Position numbers and translations under genes: made by a program
Shown: piece after piece, positions 17,706 to 27,875 of the stretch
How positions within the stretch are numbered: the first letter of the stretch is position 1
How the letters are laid out: every line of letters begins with the position of its first letter
Notes under the pieces: generated by a model
The model's input: only the letters and a program-made list of their open reading frames with translations
Database searches by the model: none
What the model was told of the DNA's origin: nothing
Assembly: GCF_034258515.1 (NCBI RefSeq)
Contig: NZ_CP139438.1
Span: forward strand, 3,162,001 to 3,226,000
Direction of reading: 5' to 3'
DNA length: 64,000 nt
Source: Pseudarthrobacter oxydans
Lineage (GTDB): Bacteria > Actinomycetota > Actinomycetes > Actinomycetales > Micrococcaceae

Positions 17706-18191
17706 CTAGAGAGCGGTGGTGCTTCCGCCTGCTGCGGCAATCTTTTCAGCGGCGCTGGCCGAGAATGCGTGGGCGGTGACGTCAACCTTGACGGTGATGT
17801 CGCCGGTGCCCAGCACCTTGACGGGCTGGTTCTTGCGAACGGCACCCTTTTCGACCAGGTTCTCCACGGTGACTGCGCCACCTTCGGGGAACAGCTCGTT
17901 GAGCTTGTCCAGGTTTACAACCTGGTACTCGACCCGGAACGGGTTCTTGAAGCCGCGCAGCTTGGGCAGGCGCATGTGCAGCGGCAACTGGCCGCCGGCA
18001 AAGCCAGCCTTGATCTGGTAGCGGGCTGCAGTACCCTTCGTGCCACGGCCAGCGGTCTTACCCTTGGATGCTTCACCACGACCAACACGGGTCTTGGCGG
18101 TCTTGGCACCCGGGGCGGGACGCAGGTGGTGAACCTTCAGGGCGTTCTGCTTCTCAGCAGCCTGTGCCTTATCAGCAGTGTTCTCTGCCAT
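17706..18191 (-). CDS. rplO: 50S ribosomal protein L15
   Basis: L15, 161 aa, is an early-assembly protein of the 50S. The N-terminal extension binds rRNA with [21 protein letters not shown] and the glycine-rich [11 protein letters not shown]. The globular part contains [17 protein letters not shown] and ends with [18 protein letters not shown]. The ATG at 18191 directly abuts rpmD. It is the last gene of the spc operon here. Confidence 0.97.
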   Translation of the reverse strand: MAENTADKAQAAEKQNALKVHHLRPAPGAKTAKTRVGRGEASKGKTAGRGTKGTAARYQIKAGFAGGQLPLHMRLPKLRGFKNPFRVEYQVVNLDKLNELFPEGGAVTVENLVEKGAVRKNQPVKVLGTGDITVKVDVTAHAFSASAAEKIAAAGGSTTAL

Positions 18192-18398
18192 TTACTTCGC
18201 CTCCTCTACCTTTACCAGGTGCGGAACCGTGTTGAGCATTCCAACAGTCACGGCATCGGCGGTGCGGACAACAGTCTGTCCGATCCGCTTCAGGCCGAGG
18301 GACCGCAGGGTGTCGCGCTGGTTCTGCTTGCCGCCAATGGCGGACTTGATCTGAGTGATCTCCAACTGCGCGTCGGAGGGAATCAGGTTCTTAGCCAT
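18192..18398 (-). CDS. rpmD: 50S ribosomal protein L30
   Basis: L30, 68 aa, has the single-domain pattern [20 protein letters not shown] and [20 protein letters not shown], followed by [13 protein letters not shown]. It lies between rpsE (2-bp gap) and rplO (adjacent), the universal spc order. The gene is of normal length. Confidence 0.96.
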   Translation of the reverse strand: MAKNLIPSDAQLEITQIKSAIGGKQNQRDTLRSLGLKRIGQTVVRTADAVTVGMLNTVPHLVKVEEAK

Positions 18399-18400
18399 GA

Positions 18401-19123
18401 CTAGGCACCTGCCTTCATGTTCAGAAGGGCCTTCACCAGTGCCGGCGGAGCGATCTCGTCGAGGGGCAGGCCGCGGCGTGCTGCCACTGCTGCCGGCTCT
18501 TCGAGGCGCTTCAGGGCGTCAACAGTCGCGTGAACGATGTTGATGGCGTTGGAGGAACCGAGCGACTTGGAGAGGATGTCGTGGATGCCCACGCACTCCA
18601 GTACTGCACGGACCGGGCCACCGGCGATAACACCGGTACCGGCGGAGGCCGGACGCAGCATTACGACGCCTGCGGCAGCCTCACCCTGAACGCGGTGCGG
18701 GATGGTGCTGCCAACGCGGGGAACGCGGAAGAAGGACTTCTTAGCTTCTTCTACGCCCTTTGCGATTGCGGCAGGAACTTCCTTAGCCTTGCCGTAGCCA
18801 ACGCCGACCATACCGTTGCCGTCACCGACGACGACCAAGGCGGTGAAGCTGAAGCGACGACCACCCTTGACCACCTTGGAAACGCGGTTGATGGTGACGA
18901 CGCGCTCTACGAACTGGCTCTTCTCGGCTTCACGGCCGCCATCGCGGCCGCCACGGCCACCACGGTCGCCGCGGCCCTGGCCACGGTCGCCACGCTCGCC
19001 GCGACGAGCGCCACCACGGCGGTCATCGGCAGCTGCGGGGGCAGTGGTCTCAGTGGCAGCTACGGCTTCAGTAGCCTTCTGATCTGCAGACACAGTGTCC
19101 TTTTCCTTGTTTGCTTCCGTCAC
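18401..19123 (-). CDS. rpsE: 30S ribosomal protein S5 with Arg/Gly-rich N-terminal extension
   Basis: S5, 240 aa, helps decoding accuracy. The core begins near residue 70 ([20 protein letters not shown]) with the dsRBD-like fold and [20 protein letters not shown], and ends around 220. Residues 1-68 are unusual: an Ala/Thr/Glu stretch and then an RGG-like run ([20 protein letters not shown]) that E. coli S5 lacks. Its ATG overlaps the rplR stop by 4 bp. Such extensions are known in actinobacterial S5; their function is unclear. Confidence 0.96.
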   Translation of the reverse strand: MTEANKEKDTVSADQKATEAVAATETTAPAAADDRRGGARRGERGDRGQGRGDRGGRGGRDGGREAEKSQFVERVVTINRVSKVVKGGRRFSFTALVVVGDGNGMVGVGYGKAKEVPAAIAKGVEEAKKSFFRVPRVGSTIPHRVQGEAAAGVVMLRPASAGTGVIAGGPVRAVLECVGIHDILSKSLGSSNAINIVHATVDALKRLEEPAAVAARRGLPLDEIAPPALVKALLNMKAGA

Positions 19124-19503
19124 AGTGACAGCCCACCTTCACGTGCACCGTCAGCGACGGCGGCGATCCGGCCGTGGTACTTGTTACCACCGCGGTCGAA
19201 GACAACAGCTTCGATACCGGCAGCCTTGGCACGCTCTGCGACGAGTTCGCCAACGCGCTTGGCCTTGGCAGTCTTGTCGCCGTCGAATGCACGAAGGTCG
19301 GCTTCCAGAGTGGAGGCGCTCGCTACGGTCTGGCCCTTGGTGTCATCGACAACCTGGACGAATACGTGGCGTGCGGAACGGTTGACGACCAGACGCGGAC
19401 GTACAGCCGTACCGGAGATGCGCTTACGGATACGAAGCTGGCGGCGGCTGCGCGAAGCAGACTTGCTCTTGTTCGTACGCTTCTTGTTAATTGAGATGGC
19501 CAT
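19120..19503 (-). CDS. rplR: 50S ribosomal protein L18
   Basis: L18, 127 aa, binds 5S rRNA. The basic N-terminus has [21 protein letters not shown], and the core [20 protein letters not shown] ends with [20 protein letters not shown]. It sits between rplF (2 bp upstream) and rpsE (4-bp overlap), standard spc order. Confidence 0.97.
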   Translation of the reverse strand: MAISINKKRTNKSKSASRSRRQLRIRKRISGTAVRPRLVVNRSARHVFVQVVDDTKGQTVASASTLEADLRAFDGDKTAKAKRVGELVAERAKAAGIEAVVFDRGGNKYHGRIAAVADGAREGGLSL

Positions 19504-19505
19504 GG

Positions 19506-20042
19506 TTACTTACCAGCCTTTCCGACCTTGCGGCGGATGACTTCGCCGGCGTAACGGATGCCCTTGCCCTTGTAGGGGTCCGGCTTCCGCAGCTTGCGAA
19601 TGTTGGCAGCAACCTCGCCGACCTGCTGCTTGTTGATACCTGAAACAGAGAGCTTGGTCGGGGTCTCAACTGCAAAGGTGATGCCCTCCGGTGCGGAGAC
19701 ATTGACCGGGTGGCTGAAACCGAGAGCGAACTCAAGGTCAGATCCCTTGGCCTGAACGCGGTAACCGGTACCGACGATTTCAAGCTTCTTCTCGTAGCCC
19801 TTGGTGACGCCCTCGATCATGTTGGAGATCAGGGTGCGGGTCAGGCCGTGGAGTGAACGGGAGGCGCGCTCGTCGTTCGGGCGGGCGACAGTCAGGGTGT
19901 CTGCATCCAGGGTGACCTCGATCGGGCTGGCCACAGTGTGGTTCAGCTCGCCTTTGGATCCCTTGACGCTGACGACAGAGCCGTCAACCTTGACCTCAAC
20001 GCCGGCAGGAACGGTGATGGGGAGACGTCCAATACGTGACAT
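19506..20042 (-). CDS. rplF: 50S ribosomal protein L6
   Basis: L6, 178 aa, has two similar alpha/beta domains; it starts [20 protein letters not shown] and carries the C-terminal signature [20 protein letters not shown] that contacts the sarcin-ricin region. AAGGAAGAGAA precedes the ATG. It is 18 bp after rpsH. Confidence 0.97.
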   Translation of the reverse strand: MSRIGRLPITVPAGVEVKVDGSVVSVKGSKGELNHTVASPIEVTLDADTLTVARPNDERASRSLHGLTRTLISNMIEGVTKGYEKKLEIVGTGYRVQAKGSDLEFALGFSHPVNVSAPEGITFAVETPTKLSVSGINKQQVGEVAANIRKLRKPDPYKGKGIRYAGEVIRRKVGKAGK

Positions 20043-20060
20043 TATTCTCTTCCTTTCCCG

Positions 20061-20459
20061 TTACCAGACGTACGCGAGGACTTCGCCGCCCACGCCCTTC
20101 TTGCCGGCCTGCTTGTCAGTCAGGAGGCCGGAAGAGGTGGACAGGATTGCGACACCCAGGCCACCGAGCACGTGCGGCAGGTTGGTGGACTTTGCGTAAA
20201 CACGCAGGCCCGGCTTGGAGATACGGCGAACGCCAGCGATTGAACGCTCGCGGTTCGGTCCGAACTTGAGCTCGATGGTCAGCTTCTTGCCAACCTCAGC
20301 GTCCTCTTCCTTCCAGCCGGCGATGAAACCTTCGGCCTTGAGGATGTCGGCGACGCGTGCCTTGAGCTTGCTGTACGGCATGGTCACGGTGTCGTGGTAT
20401 GCCGAGTTTGCATTGCGCAGACGCGTAAGCATGTCTGCGACAGGATCTGTCATTGTCAT
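20061..20459 (-). CDS. rpsH: 30S ribosomal protein S8
   Basis: S8, 132 aa, binds 16S helix 21 and is the spc-operon autoregulator in E. coli. It starts [20 protein letters not shown], includes [18 protein letters not shown], and ends [11 protein letters not shown]. The 93-bp gap to rplE upstream is where rpsN would lie in many bacteria; it holds only a 7-bp stem (20505-20511 with 20516-20522). Confidence 0.97.
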   Translation of the reverse strand: MTMTDPVADMLTRLRNANSAYHDTVTMPYSKLKARVADILKAEGFIAGWKEEDAEVGKKLTIELKFGPNRERSIAGVRRISKPGLRVYAKSTNLPHVLGGLGVAILSTSSGLLTDKQAGKKGVGGEVLAYVW

Positions 20460-20552
20460 GGTGGGCTCTTGCCCTTCCTCGTAACGGTTTCCGCGGCGCA
20501 GCTTCCCTGACCGGAGTCAGGGCCGTGCCGCCGGACCTTTTACGTAGTTAGA

Positions 20553-21134
20553 TTAGTCTTCGGCCTTGAACGGGAAACCAAGCGCCTTGAGCAGCGCACG
20601 GCCTTCGTCATCGGTCTTGGCAGTGGTAACAACCGTGATGTCCATACCGCGGACGCGGTCGATCTTGTCCTGGTCGATTTCGTGGAACATAACCTGCTCG
20701 GTCAGACCGAAGGTGTAGTTGCCGTTGCCATCGAACTGCTTGCCGCTCAGTCCGCGGAAGTCGCGGATACGGGGCAGTGCCAGGGTGACAAGACGATCCA
20801 GGAATTCCCACATGCGGTCGCCACGCAGGGTAGCGTGCGCACCGATGGGCATGCCTTCGCGCAGCTTGAACTGTGCGATCGACTTGCGGGCCTTGGTTAC
20901 CTGCGGCTTCTGGCCGGTGATCTGGGTGAGGTCGCGGACAGCGCCGTCGATCAGCTTGGAGTCCTTGGCGGCATCTCCAACACCCATGTTCACAACGACC
21001 TTCACGAGGCGGGGAACCTGGTTGACGTTCTGGTACTTGAATTCCTCAATGAGCGTGCTCTTGATGGATTCTGCGTACTTGGTCTTCAGACGAGGAACGA
21101 TCTTCGTTGCCGGAGTCTCGAGAGTCTCAGTCAT
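20553..21134 (-). CDS. rplE: 50S ribosomal protein L5
   Basis: L5, 193 aa, binds 5S rRNA and contacts P-site tRNA. Recognisable segments are [40 protein letters not shown] and the C-terminal [20 protein letters not shown]. The ATG overlaps the rplX stop by one base (TAATG). Confidence 0.97.
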   Translation of the reverse strand: MTETLETPATKIVPRLKTKYAESIKSTLIEEFKYQNVNQVPRLVKVVVNMGVGDAAKDSKLIDGAVRDLTQITGQKPQVTKARKSIAQFKLREGMPIGAHATLRGDRMWEFLDRLVTLALPRIRDFRGLSGKQFDGNGNYTFGLTEQVMFHEIDQDKIDRVRGMDITVVTTAKTDDEGRALLKALGFPFKAED

Positions 21135-21496
21135 TAGATGTCCTTCCCTGAGCTCTTGGCCACGCGGATGCGGACTTCGCGCTGCTTGCCGTTACGCTCA
21201 ACGGTCTCAGTGCGGAAGCCGACGCGGGTGGGCTTCTTGGTGGACGGGTCAACCAGAGCCACGTTGGAGATGTGGATCGGGGCTTCAACAACCTCGATGC
21301 CACCGGTCTTGGTGCCGCGCTGCGACTGACCGACCTTGGTGTGCTTGGTTACGCGGTTAACGCCTTCAACCAACACGCGGTTGGTGTCGGTGAAAACACG
21401 CAGGACCTTGCCCTGCTTGCCGCGGTCGCCGCCGCGCTCAGCCTTGGCGCCAGTGATGACCTGAACGAGGTCACCCTTCTTGATCTTAGAAGCCAT
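21134..21496 (-). CDS. rplX: 50S ribosomal protein L24
   Basis: L24, 120 aa, an early assembly initiator with a KOW motif ([21 protein letters not shown] then KQGKVLRVF) and [20 protein letters not shown]. It follows rplN by 3 bp and overlaps rplE by one base. Confidence 0.97.
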   Translation of the reverse strand: MASKIKKGDLVQVITGAKAERGGDRGKQGKVLRVFTDTNRVLVEGVNRVTKHTKVGQSQRGTKTGGIEVVEAPIHISNVALVDPSTKKPTRVGFRTETVERNGKQREVRIRVAKSSGKDI

Positions 21497-21499
21497 GGA

Positions 21500-21868
21500 C
21501 TAGAGCACCTCCGGAGCCAGAGAAACGATCTTCATGAACTTCTTGTCACGGAGTTCACGACCAACCGGTCCGAAGATACGGGTACCGCGGGGGTCACCGT
21601 CGCCCTTCAGGATCACAGCTGCGTTCTCGTCAAACTTGATGTAGGAACCATCCGCACGGCGGCGTTCCTTCTTGGTACGGACGATGACTGCCTTGACAAC
21701 ATCGCCCTTCTTTACGTTGCCGCCCGGGATTGCATCCTTGACGGTGGCGACAATGACGTCACCGATGCCTGCGTAGCGACGGCCAGATCCACCGAGAACG
21801 CGAATGGTAAGGATTTCCTTAGCACCCGTGTTGTCGGCGACCTTGAGTCGCGACTCCTGCTGAATCAC
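21500..21868 (-). CDS. rplN: 50S ribosomal protein L14
   Basis: L14, 122 aa, forms an intersubunit bridge. It starts [20 protein letters not shown], with [20 protein letters not shown] and the C-terminal [31 protein letters not shown] precedes the ATG. It heads the spc operon here after a 636-bp gap, implying its own promoter. Confidence 0.97.
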   Translation of the reverse strand: MIQQESRLKVADNTGAKEILTIRVLGGSGRRYAGIGDVIVATVKDAIPGGNVKKGDVVKAVIVRTKKERRRADGSYIKFDENAAVILKGDGDPRGTRIFGPVGRELRDKKFMKIVSLAPEVL

Positions 21869-22233
21869 TATTTACTCCTTGCGTCGCGCCGGTTCTCAGA
21901 CCGAAAATCTTCCTACGGAATGAGCCTTGCGGAACGGTTGATCGGGGTGTCTCTTGACCTGCCTGGATTTTGCCAGACCAGGCCTAAACTCCCGTGCCAG
22001 AAGCAGTTGCTCCCATCCGGTCCAGGACTGCTCCTGGGCGCAAGGGGGCACTATGCCGTGGCACGCTTGTTTACGAGGTTGATGACGGCGCACGAAAGGC
22101 GCCATACAAACTCAAAATCTTAGCACAGTTCCGGCCAGTCCCCATATCACCGCCGGCGCTCCCCCGCAAGGCGGACGACGCCGTTACGCACCGCAGCCTG
22201 ACGGCCCGCCCCCGGCGCCGCTCCCCGCTGTCG

Positions 22234-22340
22234 GACGCTCTCTCACTTAATGCGCCTTTTCGGTCATCGCTCTCTCACTGTCCTCAGGAAAGTGAGAGAG
22301 CATCGGCCAAAAACCGACGTTAAGTGAGAGAGCGTCGGGG
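22234..22340. repeat. Nested inverted-repeat element, copy 1
   Basis: Outer arms 22234-22250 and 22320-22336 are perfectly complementary over 17 bp; inner arms 22269-22279 and 22291-22301 pair over 11 bp. All four carry the core GCTCTCTCACT or its complement. Its 17-nt CTCTCTCACTTAATGCG (22238) and terminal AGTGAGAGAGCGTCGGGG (22323) recur exactly in the copy at 52656-52790. It encodes no protein. It resembles REP/BIME-type intergenic repeats or a structured RNA. Confidence 0.75.
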
Positions 22341-22449
22341 GGCACGACGGCGCCATGCGCAGGATTCTTTCGGCGCACCTTGCGTGCCACTCCCCCGGGA
22401 AGCCGCAGCACCGCCGTCGTGCGGTCACCACGCGTCCACGCCGTTAAAG

Positions 22450-22485
22450 CGGAAACCCCCGCTCCCAGGGGAGCAGGGGTTTCCG
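22450..22485 (-). terminator. Terminator after rpsQ (end of S10 operon)
   Basis: The stem pairs CGGAAACCCC with GGGGTTTCCG plus an inner GCTC/GAGC stem. It begins 20 bp beyond the rpsQ stop on the minus strand. The following T-run is short (GCTTTAAC). With the long gap behind it, this marks the S10 operon end. Confidence 0.65.
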
Positions 22486-22504
22486 GTTACCGAAGCAGCA
22501 GGTG

Positions 22505-22810
22505 CTACTTGGCCTTCTCGAGGATTTCCACGAGCCGCCAGTTCTTGGTGGCGGACAGCGGGCGGGTCTCGGCGATAACAACGAGGTCGCCGATGCCGGC
22601 GGTGTTGTTCTCGTCGTGAGCCTTGACCTTGGAGGTACGGCGGATGACCTTGCCGTACAGGGCGTGCTTCACGCGGTCTTCAACCTGGACAACGATGGTC
22701 TTTTCCATCTTGTCAGAGACCACGTAGCCGCGACGCGTCTTGCGGTAACCGCGCTGCTCAGCCGTGGCTGCGGTAGCAGTTTCCGTCACGTTCTCGTCCT
22801 TTTCACTCAC
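22505..22810 (-). CDS. rpsQ: 30S ribosomal protein S17
   Basis: S17, 101 aa, an OB-fold primary 16S rRNA binder. The core is [39 protein letters not shown] and [20 protein letters not shown]. The first 20 residues (Thr/Ala/Glu-rich) are an actinobacterial-style extension. The start overlaps the rpmC stop by 4 bp. It is the last gene of the S10 operon. Confidence 0.97.
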   Translation of the reverse strand: MSEKDENVTETATAATAEQRGYRKTRRGYVVSDKMEKTIVVQVEDRVKHALYGKVIRRTSKVKAHDENNTAGIGDLVVIAETRPLSATKNWRLVEILEKAK

Positions 22811-23136
22811 TTGGCATCCTCCTCGGTCTCAACCGTTTCAGCCGGCTCGGCCTTCTTGGTTGCGGCCTTCTTGGACTTCTTCTCTTCCTTGGCTTCCACA
22901 ACCGGTGCGGCAACCTCGGCACGAATGCCCAGCTCGCGCTCACGGAGAACGGTGTAGATGCGGGCGATGTCCTTCTTTACCGCGCGCAGACGACCGTGGT
23001 TCTCCAGCTGTCCGGTGGCGGACTGGAAACGCAGGTTGAACAGCTCTTCCTTGGCCTTGCGGAGTTCTTCAACGAGACGCTCGTTGTCGAAACCGTCCAG
23101 CTGTGCGGGAGCCAGATCCTTGGATCCTACTGCCAT
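22807..23136 (-). CDS. rpmC: 50S ribosomal protein L29 with acidic/basic C-terminal tail
   Basis: L29 core residues about 1-75 include [20 protein letters not shown] and [20 protein letters not shown] at the polypeptide exit region. The 109-aa length exceeds the usual 60-70 because of a tail of about 35 residues mixing Lys and Glu. It lies 2 bp after rplP and overlaps rpsQ. Confidence 0.95.
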   Translation of the reverse strand: MAVGSKDLAPAQLDGFDNERLVEELRKAKEELFNLRFQSATGQLENHGRLRAVKKDIARIYTVLRERELGIRAEVAAPVVEAKEEKKSKKAATKKAEPAETVETEEDAK

Positions 23137-23138
23137 TT

Positions 23139-23555
23139 CTATTCACCACCTTCGCGACGCAGAATGCGTGCCTTCAACGGGAGCTTGTGGATTGCCAGGC
23201 GCAGTGCCTCGCGGGCTACCGATTCCTCGACACCGGAGATCTCGAAGAGAACCCGGCCCGGCTTGACGTTTGCGACCCACCATTCCGGTGAACCCTTACC
23301 GGAACCCATGCGGGTTTCGGCAGGCTTCTTGGTCAGGGGACGGTCCGGGTAGATGTTGATCCAGACCTTACCGCCACGCTTGATGTGGCGGGTCATCGCG
23401 ATACGGGCAGACTCGATCTGACGGTTGGTGACGTATGCCGGGCTCAGGGCCTGGATGCCGTACTCACCGAAGGAGACCTTGGTGCCGCCCGTAGCAGCGC
23501 CGGAACGACCCGGGTGGTGCTGCTTACGGTGCTTGACTCGACGTGGGATAAGCAT
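23139..23555 (-). CDS. rplP: 50S ribosomal protein L16
   Basis: L16, 138 aa, near the A-site tRNA elbow. It begins [19 protein letters not shown] and includes [40 protein letters not shown] and [19 protein letters not shown]. It directly abuts rpsC. Length is normal. Confidence 0.98.
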   Translation of the reverse strand: MLIPRRVKHRKQHHPGRSGAATGGTKVSFGEYGIQALSPAYVTNRQIESARIAMTRHIKRGGKVWINIYPDRPLTKKPAETRMGSGKGSPEWWVANVKPGRVLFEISGVEESVAREALRLAIHKLPLKARILRREGGE

Positions 23556-24401
23556 TTAAGCCTGTCCTCCTTCTACAGCCTGTGCCGGTGCGGCTGCAGC
23601 TGCCTCAGCTGCCGGAGCCTCGGCAGCAGGAGCTGCGTCAGCGGCCGGGCGGTCGTTGCGACGGCGGCGGTCACCACGGTCAGCGCCACCCGGGCGGCCC
23701 GGACGGTCGCTGGCACCGCGGCCACGGGACGGGGCGGAAGCGGCCTGCTGGGCCAGTTCCTTGGCGGTGACGTCACCCTTGTAGATCCAGACCTTCACGC
23801 CGATGCGGCCGAAGGTGGTCTTGGCTTCGTAGAAGCCGTAGTCGATGTTCGCGCGGAGGGTGTGCAGGGGCACACGGCCTTCGCGGTAGAACTCCGAGCG
23901 GGACATTTCAGCGCCACCCAGTCGACCGGAGCAGGCGATACGGATGCCCTTGGCACCTGCACGCTGCGCAGACTGCATGGCCTTCTTCATTGCGCGGCGG
24001 AACGCCACACGTGAAGTCAGCTGCTCAGCAACGCCCTGGGCAACAAGCTGGGCTTCCATCTCGGGGTTCTTGACCTCGAGGATGTTCAGCTGGACCTGCT
24101 TGCCGGTGAGCTTTTCGAGCTCGCCGCGGATGCGGTCTGCTTCTGCTCCACGGCGGCCGATGACGATGCCGGGACGGGCCGTGTGGATGTCCACGCGGAC
24201 GCGGTCACGGGTGCGCTCGATCTCAACCTTGGCGATACCGGCGCGCTCCATGCCCGTGGACATGAGCTGGCGGATGCGGATGTCTTCGCGAACGAAGTCC
24301 TTGTACCGCTGGCCGGCCTTGGTGCTGTCAGCGAACCAGTGCGATACGTGATCGGTGGTGATGCCGAGTCGGAACCCGTGCGGGTTTACTTTCTGTCCCA
24401 C
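23556..24401 (-). CDS. rpsC: 30S ribosomal protein S3
   Basis: S3, 281 aa, lies at the mRNA entry tunnel. It starts [20 protein letters not shown] and has a KH domain ([17 protein letters not shown]). The C-terminal domain has [20 protein letters not shown] and [10 protein letters not shown]. Residues from about 215 form an Arg/Gly/Ala/Pro-rich tail ([19 protein letters not shown]) longer than in E. coli S3 (233 aa). Confidence 0.98.
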   Translation of the reverse strand: MGQKVNPHGFRLGITTDHVSHWFADSTKAGQRYKDFVREDIRIRQLMSTGMERAGIAKVEIERTRDRVRVDIHTARPGIVIGRRGAEADRIRGELEKLTGKQVQLNILEVKNPEMEAQLVAQGVAEQLTSRVAFRRAMKKAMQSAQRAGAKGIRIACSGRLGGAEMSRSEFYREGRVPLHTLRANIDYGFYEAKTTFGRIGVKVWIYKGDVTAKELAQQAASAPSRGRGASDRPGRPGGADRGDRRRRNDRPAADAAPAAEAPAAEAAAAAPAQAVEGGQA

Positions 24402-24767
24402 TTAGCGAGCCTCCTCTTTCTCCGGGGTAGCGACTACCACGGTGATGTGGCTGGTGCGCTTCTTGATCTGAAATGCACGACCCTGGGCACGCGGCTGGAA
24501 CCGCTTCATGGTCGGGCCTTCATCAACAAACGCTTCGCTGATGATGAGGTCACCTTCGTCAAACGCCACGCCGTCGCGGTCCGCGAGGACCCGGGCGTTG
24601 GAGATTGCCGACTGTACTACCTTGAATACCGGCTCCGAAGCTGCCTGGGGGGCAAACTTCAGAATTGCCAGAGCCTCATTCGCTTGCAATCCACGAACAA
24701 GGTTGACGACGCGCCGGGCCTTCATAGGCGTTACGCGGATGTGGCGCGCAATTGCCTTGGCTTCCAT
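24402..24767 (-). CDS. rplV: 50S ribosomal protein L22
   Basis: L22, 121 aa, whose beta-hairpin lines the peptide exit tunnel. It contains [20 protein letters not shown] and the hairpin region [20 protein letters not shown] followed by RTSHITVVV. It abuts rpsC and follows rpsS by 38 bp. No unusual hairpin insertion is seen. Confidence 0.97.
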   Translation of the reverse strand: MEAKAIARHIRVTPMKARRVVNLVRGLQANEALAILKFAPQAASEPVFKVVQSAISNARVLADRDGVAFDEGDLIISEAFVDEGPTMKRFQPRAQGRAFQIKKRTSHITVVVATPEKEEAR

Positions 24768-24805
24768 TGCTTTCCTTCTCTCGTCTTTGACGTAAGTGCA
24801 GGCGC

Positions 24806-25087
24806 CTAGCGGCGCTTGCCCTTACGGTCGTCCTTGACATGGCCGCGGAATGTCCGCGTGGGAGCGAATTCGCCGAGCTTGTGCCCGACCATCGACTCAG
24901 TGACAAACACCGGAATGTGCTTGCGTCCGTCGTGTACGGCGATCGTGTGTCCCAGCATGTCGGGGATGATCATCGAACGGCGGGACCAGGTCTTGATGAC
25001 GTTCTTGGTGCCCTTTTCGTTTTCCCTGGCTACCTTCACAAAGAGGTGCTGGTCGACGAAAGGACCTTTTTTCAGGCTGCGTGGCAT
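24806..25087 (-). CDS. rpsS: 30S ribosomal protein S19
   Basis: S19, 93 aa, in the 30S head. It begins [20 protein letters not shown], continues [20 protein letters not shown] and [20 protein letters not shown], and ends [16 protein letters not shown]. Full length; it follows rplB by 12 bp. Confidence 0.98.
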   Translation of the reverse strand: MPRSLKKGPFVDQHLFVKVARENEKGTKNVIKTWSRRSMIIPDMLGHTIAVHDGRKHIPVFVTESMVGHKLGEFAPTRTFRGHVKDDRKGKRR

Positions 25088-25099
25088 GTGTCCAGGCTC

Positions 25100-25939
25100 C
25101 TATCGCTTGTTCTTGCCAGTACGACGGCGACGAACAATAAGCTTGTCGCTCTCTTTGTTGGGGCGGCGGGTGCGGCCTTCCCGCTGACCGTTGGGGTTGA
25201 CGGGGTTACGTCCACCGGACGTCTTACCCTCACCACCACCGTGCGGGTGGTCAACCGGGTTCATGGCGACACCACGGACGGTCGGGCGGACGCCCTTCCA
25301 GCGCATGCGGCCGGCCTTGCCCCAGTTGATGTTCGACTGCTCGGCGTTGCCGACCTCGCCGACGGTTGCGCGGCAGCGCACGTCAACGTTGCGGATTTCG
25401 CCGGAAGGCAGACGCAGCTGGGCGAAACGGCCTTCCTTGGCAACAAGCTGGATGGATGCACCGGCGGAGCGGCCCATCTTGGCGCCGCCACCCGGACGCA
25501 GTTCAACTGCGTGGATAACGGTACCCACGGGGATGTTGCGCAGCGGCAGGTTGTTGCCAGGCTTGATGTCAGCGTTGGCGCCGGCCTCTACGAAGTCACC
25601 CTGGGACAGCTTGTTCGGGGCGATGATGTAACGCTTGGTGCCATCAACGTAGTGCAGGAGGGCGATGCGAGCCGTACGGTTCGGATCGTACTCAATTTCA
25701 GCAACGCGGGCGTCCACGCCGTCCTTGTCGTGACGACGGAAGTCGATCAGACGGTACTGGCGCTTGTGTCCGCCACCCTTGTGACGGGTGGTGATCTTAC
25801 CGGTGTTGTTACGACCGCCCTTTTTGGGCAGCGGACGTACCAACGACTTTTCCGGAGTCGACCGCGTGATTTCGGTGAAGTCCGCTACGCTCGAGCCACG
25901 ACGGCCCGGGGTAGTCGGCTTGTATTTACGGATTCCCAT
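25100..25939 (-). CDS. rplB: 50S ribosomal protein L2
   Basis: L2, 279 aa, supports peptidyl transferase activity and subunit association. It has [40 protein letters not shown] and the conserved [20 protein letters not shown] loop with its His residues. Length is typical. GGAAATAAATT precedes the ATG. Confidence 0.98.
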   Translation of the reverse strand: MGIRKYKPTTPGRRGSSVADFTEITRSTPEKSLVRPLPKKGGRNNTGKITTRHKGGGHKRQYRLIDFRRHDKDGVDARVAEIEYDPNRTARIALLHYVDGTKRYIIAPNKLSQGDFVEAGANADIKPGNNLPLRNIPVGTVIHAVELRPGGGAKMGRSAGASIQLVAKEGRFAQLRLPSGEIRNVDVRCRATVGEVGNAEQSNINWGKAGRMRWKGVRPTVRGVAMNPVDHPHGGGEGKTSGGRNPVNPNGQREGRTRRPNKESDKLIVRRRRTGKNKR

Positions 25940-25968
25940 AATTTATTTCCTCGTTAAAGTGGTCTCCG

Positions 25969-26274
25969 CTACGAGAGCGGACCGCCGAAGATGTCGATGG
26001 TGCCTTCTTTGAGGGTGACAATCGCACGCTTGGTGTTCTTGCGGGTACCCCATCCGAATTTGGTGCGCTTGCGCTTACCGGCACGGTTGATGGTGTTGAT
26101 CGAGTCGACCTTGACGGAGAAGATTTTCTCCACGGCCAGCTTGATCTCGGTCTTGTTCGAACGGGGGTCCACCAGGAAGGTGTACTTGCCCTCGTCGATC
26201 AGGCCGTAGCTCTTTTCCGACACGACGGGTGCAAGCACGACGTCGCGCGGATCCTTGATGGTGGCTGCACTCAC
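25969..26274 (-). CDS. rplW: 50S ribosomal protein L23
   Basis: L23, 101 aa, is the docking site for trigger factor and SRP at the tunnel exit. It contains [40 protein letters not shown] and [18 protein letters not shown]. Its start overlaps the rplD stop by 4 bp. Confidence 0.97.
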   Translation of the reverse strand: MSAATIKDPRDVVLAPVVSEKSYGLIDEGKYTFLVDPRSNKTEIKLAVEKIFSVKVDSINTINRAGKRKRTKFGWGTRKNTKRAIVTLKEGTIDIFGGPLS

Positions 26275-26894
26275 TTGGCATCCTCCTCATTCTTTGCCAC
26301 TGCCTTGCCGGCAACGAATGCGTCGTAGGCAGCCTTGGTGAAGACAACGTCATCAGACACGAGAACGTCGTAGGTGTTCAGCTGGTCTGCGTACAGAACG
26401 TGAACACCGGCGAGGTTGCGCACGGACAGTGCTGCAACATCGTTGGCGCGCTCGATGACGACCAGCAGGTTCTTGCGGTCGGAGACGCCGCGCAGCGCTG
26501 CAAGTGCAGCCTTGGCGGAAGGCTTGGAGCCTTCTACCAGCTCGGCGACAACGTGGATGCGCCCGTTGCGTGCCCGGTCAGACAGTGCGCCGCGCAGTGC
26601 AGCAGCAATCATCTTCTTGGGGGTGCGCTGGCTGTAGTCACGCGGGGTGGGACCGTGGACAACGCCACCGCCGGTCATGTGAGGAGCACGGATTGAACCC
26701 TGACGGGCGCGGCCGGTGCCCTTCTGCTTGAACGGCTTGCGTCCTGCACCGGAAACTTCAGCGCGGGTCTTGGTCTTGTGGGTACCCTGGCGAGCAGCAG
26801 CGAGCTGGGCAACGACAACCTGGTGCAGCAGCGGCACGTTGGTCTGGACGTCGAAGATCTCTGCAGGCAGGTCAACCTGGACAGTGTTAGCCAT
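26271..26894 (-). CDS. rplD: 50S ribosomal protein L4
   Basis: L4, 207 aa. The extended loop that reaches the exit tunnel is present ([20 protein letters not shown] then [20 protein letters not shown]). In E. coli L4 represses the S10 operon by acting on its leader; whether that holds here is not shown. It lies 4 bp after rplC and overlaps rplW. Confidence 0.97.
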   Translation of the reverse strand: MANTVQVDLPAEIFDVQTNVPLLHQVVVAQLAAARQGTHKTKTRAEVSGAGRKPFKQKGTGRARQGSIRAPHMTGGGVVHGPTPRDYSQRTPKKMIAAALRGALSDRARNGRIHVVAELVEGSKPSAKAALAALRGVSDRKNLLVVIERANDVAALSVRNLAGVHVLYADQLNTYDVLVSDDVVFTKAAYDAFVAGKAVAKNEEDAK

Positions 26895-26898
26895 TGGA

Positions 26899-27549
26899 CT
26901 AGGCTCCCTTCACGGCGGTGCGTACGAGGACGACCTGGCCGCGGGCGCCGGGAACGGCACCCTTGATAAGGAGCAGCGACTTCTCGACGTCAACCGCGTG
27001 GACCGTGAGGTTCAGCGTGGTGTGACGAACGGCGCCCATGCGGCCGGCCATTTTCATGCCCTTGAAGACGCGGCTCGGGGTGGATGCGCCACCGATTGAA
27101 CCGGGCTTACGGTGGTTCTTGTGGGCACCGTGGGAAGCTCCAACGCCGTGGAAGCCGTGACGCTTCATAACACCGGCGAAGCCCTTACCCTTGGTGGTGC
27201 CGATGACGTCGATCTTCTGGCCGGCTTCGAAGACCTCTACGGAGAGCTCCTGGCCCAGCTCGTACTCAGCAGCATCTGCGGTACGGAGTTCGACGACGTG
27301 GCGGCGAGGCGTGACGCCCGCCTTTTCAAAGTGACCAGCCAGCGGCTTGGTGACCTTGCGGGGATCGATCTGGCCGTAGCCGATCTGAACGGCGACGTAG
27401 CCATCAGCTTCTGCGTTGCGCAGCTGGGTGATGACGTTCGAATCTGCCTGGACCACAGTGACGGGGATGAGCTTGTTGTTCTCGTCCCAGACCTGGGTCA
27501 TGCCGAGCTTCGTGCCCAGCAGGCCCTTTACGTTACGGGTTGCGGTCAT
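26899..27549 (-). CDS. rplC: 50S ribosomal protein L3
   Basis: L3, 216 aa, has a globular domain ([20 protein letters not shown]) and the long loop near the peptidyl transferase centre ([20 protein letters not shown] then [20 protein letters not shown]). It follows rpsJ by 17 bp. Confidence 0.98.
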   Translation of the reverse strand: MTATRNVKGLLGTKLGMTQVWDENNKLIPVTVVQADSNVITQLRNAEADGYVAVQIGYGQIDPRKVTKPLAGHFEKAGVTPRRHVVELRTADAAEYELGQELSVEVFEAGQKIDVIGTTKGKGFAGVMKRHGFHGVGASHGAHKNHRKPGSIGGASTPSRVFKGMKMAGRMGAVRHTTLNLTVHAVDVEKSLLLIKGAVPGARGQVVLVRTAVKGA

Positions 27550-27566
27550 AGTCTCTCAGCACCTCC

Positions 27567-27875
27567 CTACAGCTTGATTTCGATGTTCACGTCAGCCGGC
27601 AGGTCGAGACGCATGAGCGAGTCAACAGCCTTCGGCGTGGGATCGATGATGTCGATAAGACGCTTGTGCGTGCGCATTTCGAAGTGCTCGCGGCTGTCCT
27701 TGTACTTGTGCGGAGAGCGGATCACGCAGTAAACGTTCTTCTCCGTAGGCAGCGGCACGGGGCCCACTACCGTTGCGCCTGCGCGCGTGACCGTCTCAAC
27801 GATCTTCCGTGCTGAAACGTCAATGACCTCGTGGTCGTATGACTTCAGCCGGATGCGGATTTTTTGTCCCGCCAT
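27567..27875 (-). CDS. rpsJ: 30S ribosomal protein S10 (NusE)
   Basis: S10, 102 aa, in the 30S head; it also binds NusB/NusG in antitermination. Recognisable parts are [40 protein letters not shown] and [19 protein letters not shown]. It heads the eleven-gene S10 operon, with a gap of about 410 bp upstream holding the control region. Confidence 0.98.

Larger units (their letters stand above)
21869..22504. other. 636-bp gap separating spc and S10 operons
   Basis: No convincing gene is seen. From rpsQ outward it holds a hairpin terminator (22450-22485), GC-rich sequence, a nested inverted-repeat element (22234-22340) and, nearer rplN, an AT-richer stretch. A weak minus-strand promoter candidate, TAAGAT with TGGGGA 16 bp upstream near 22110-22150, might drive rplN. 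Confidence 0.5.
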
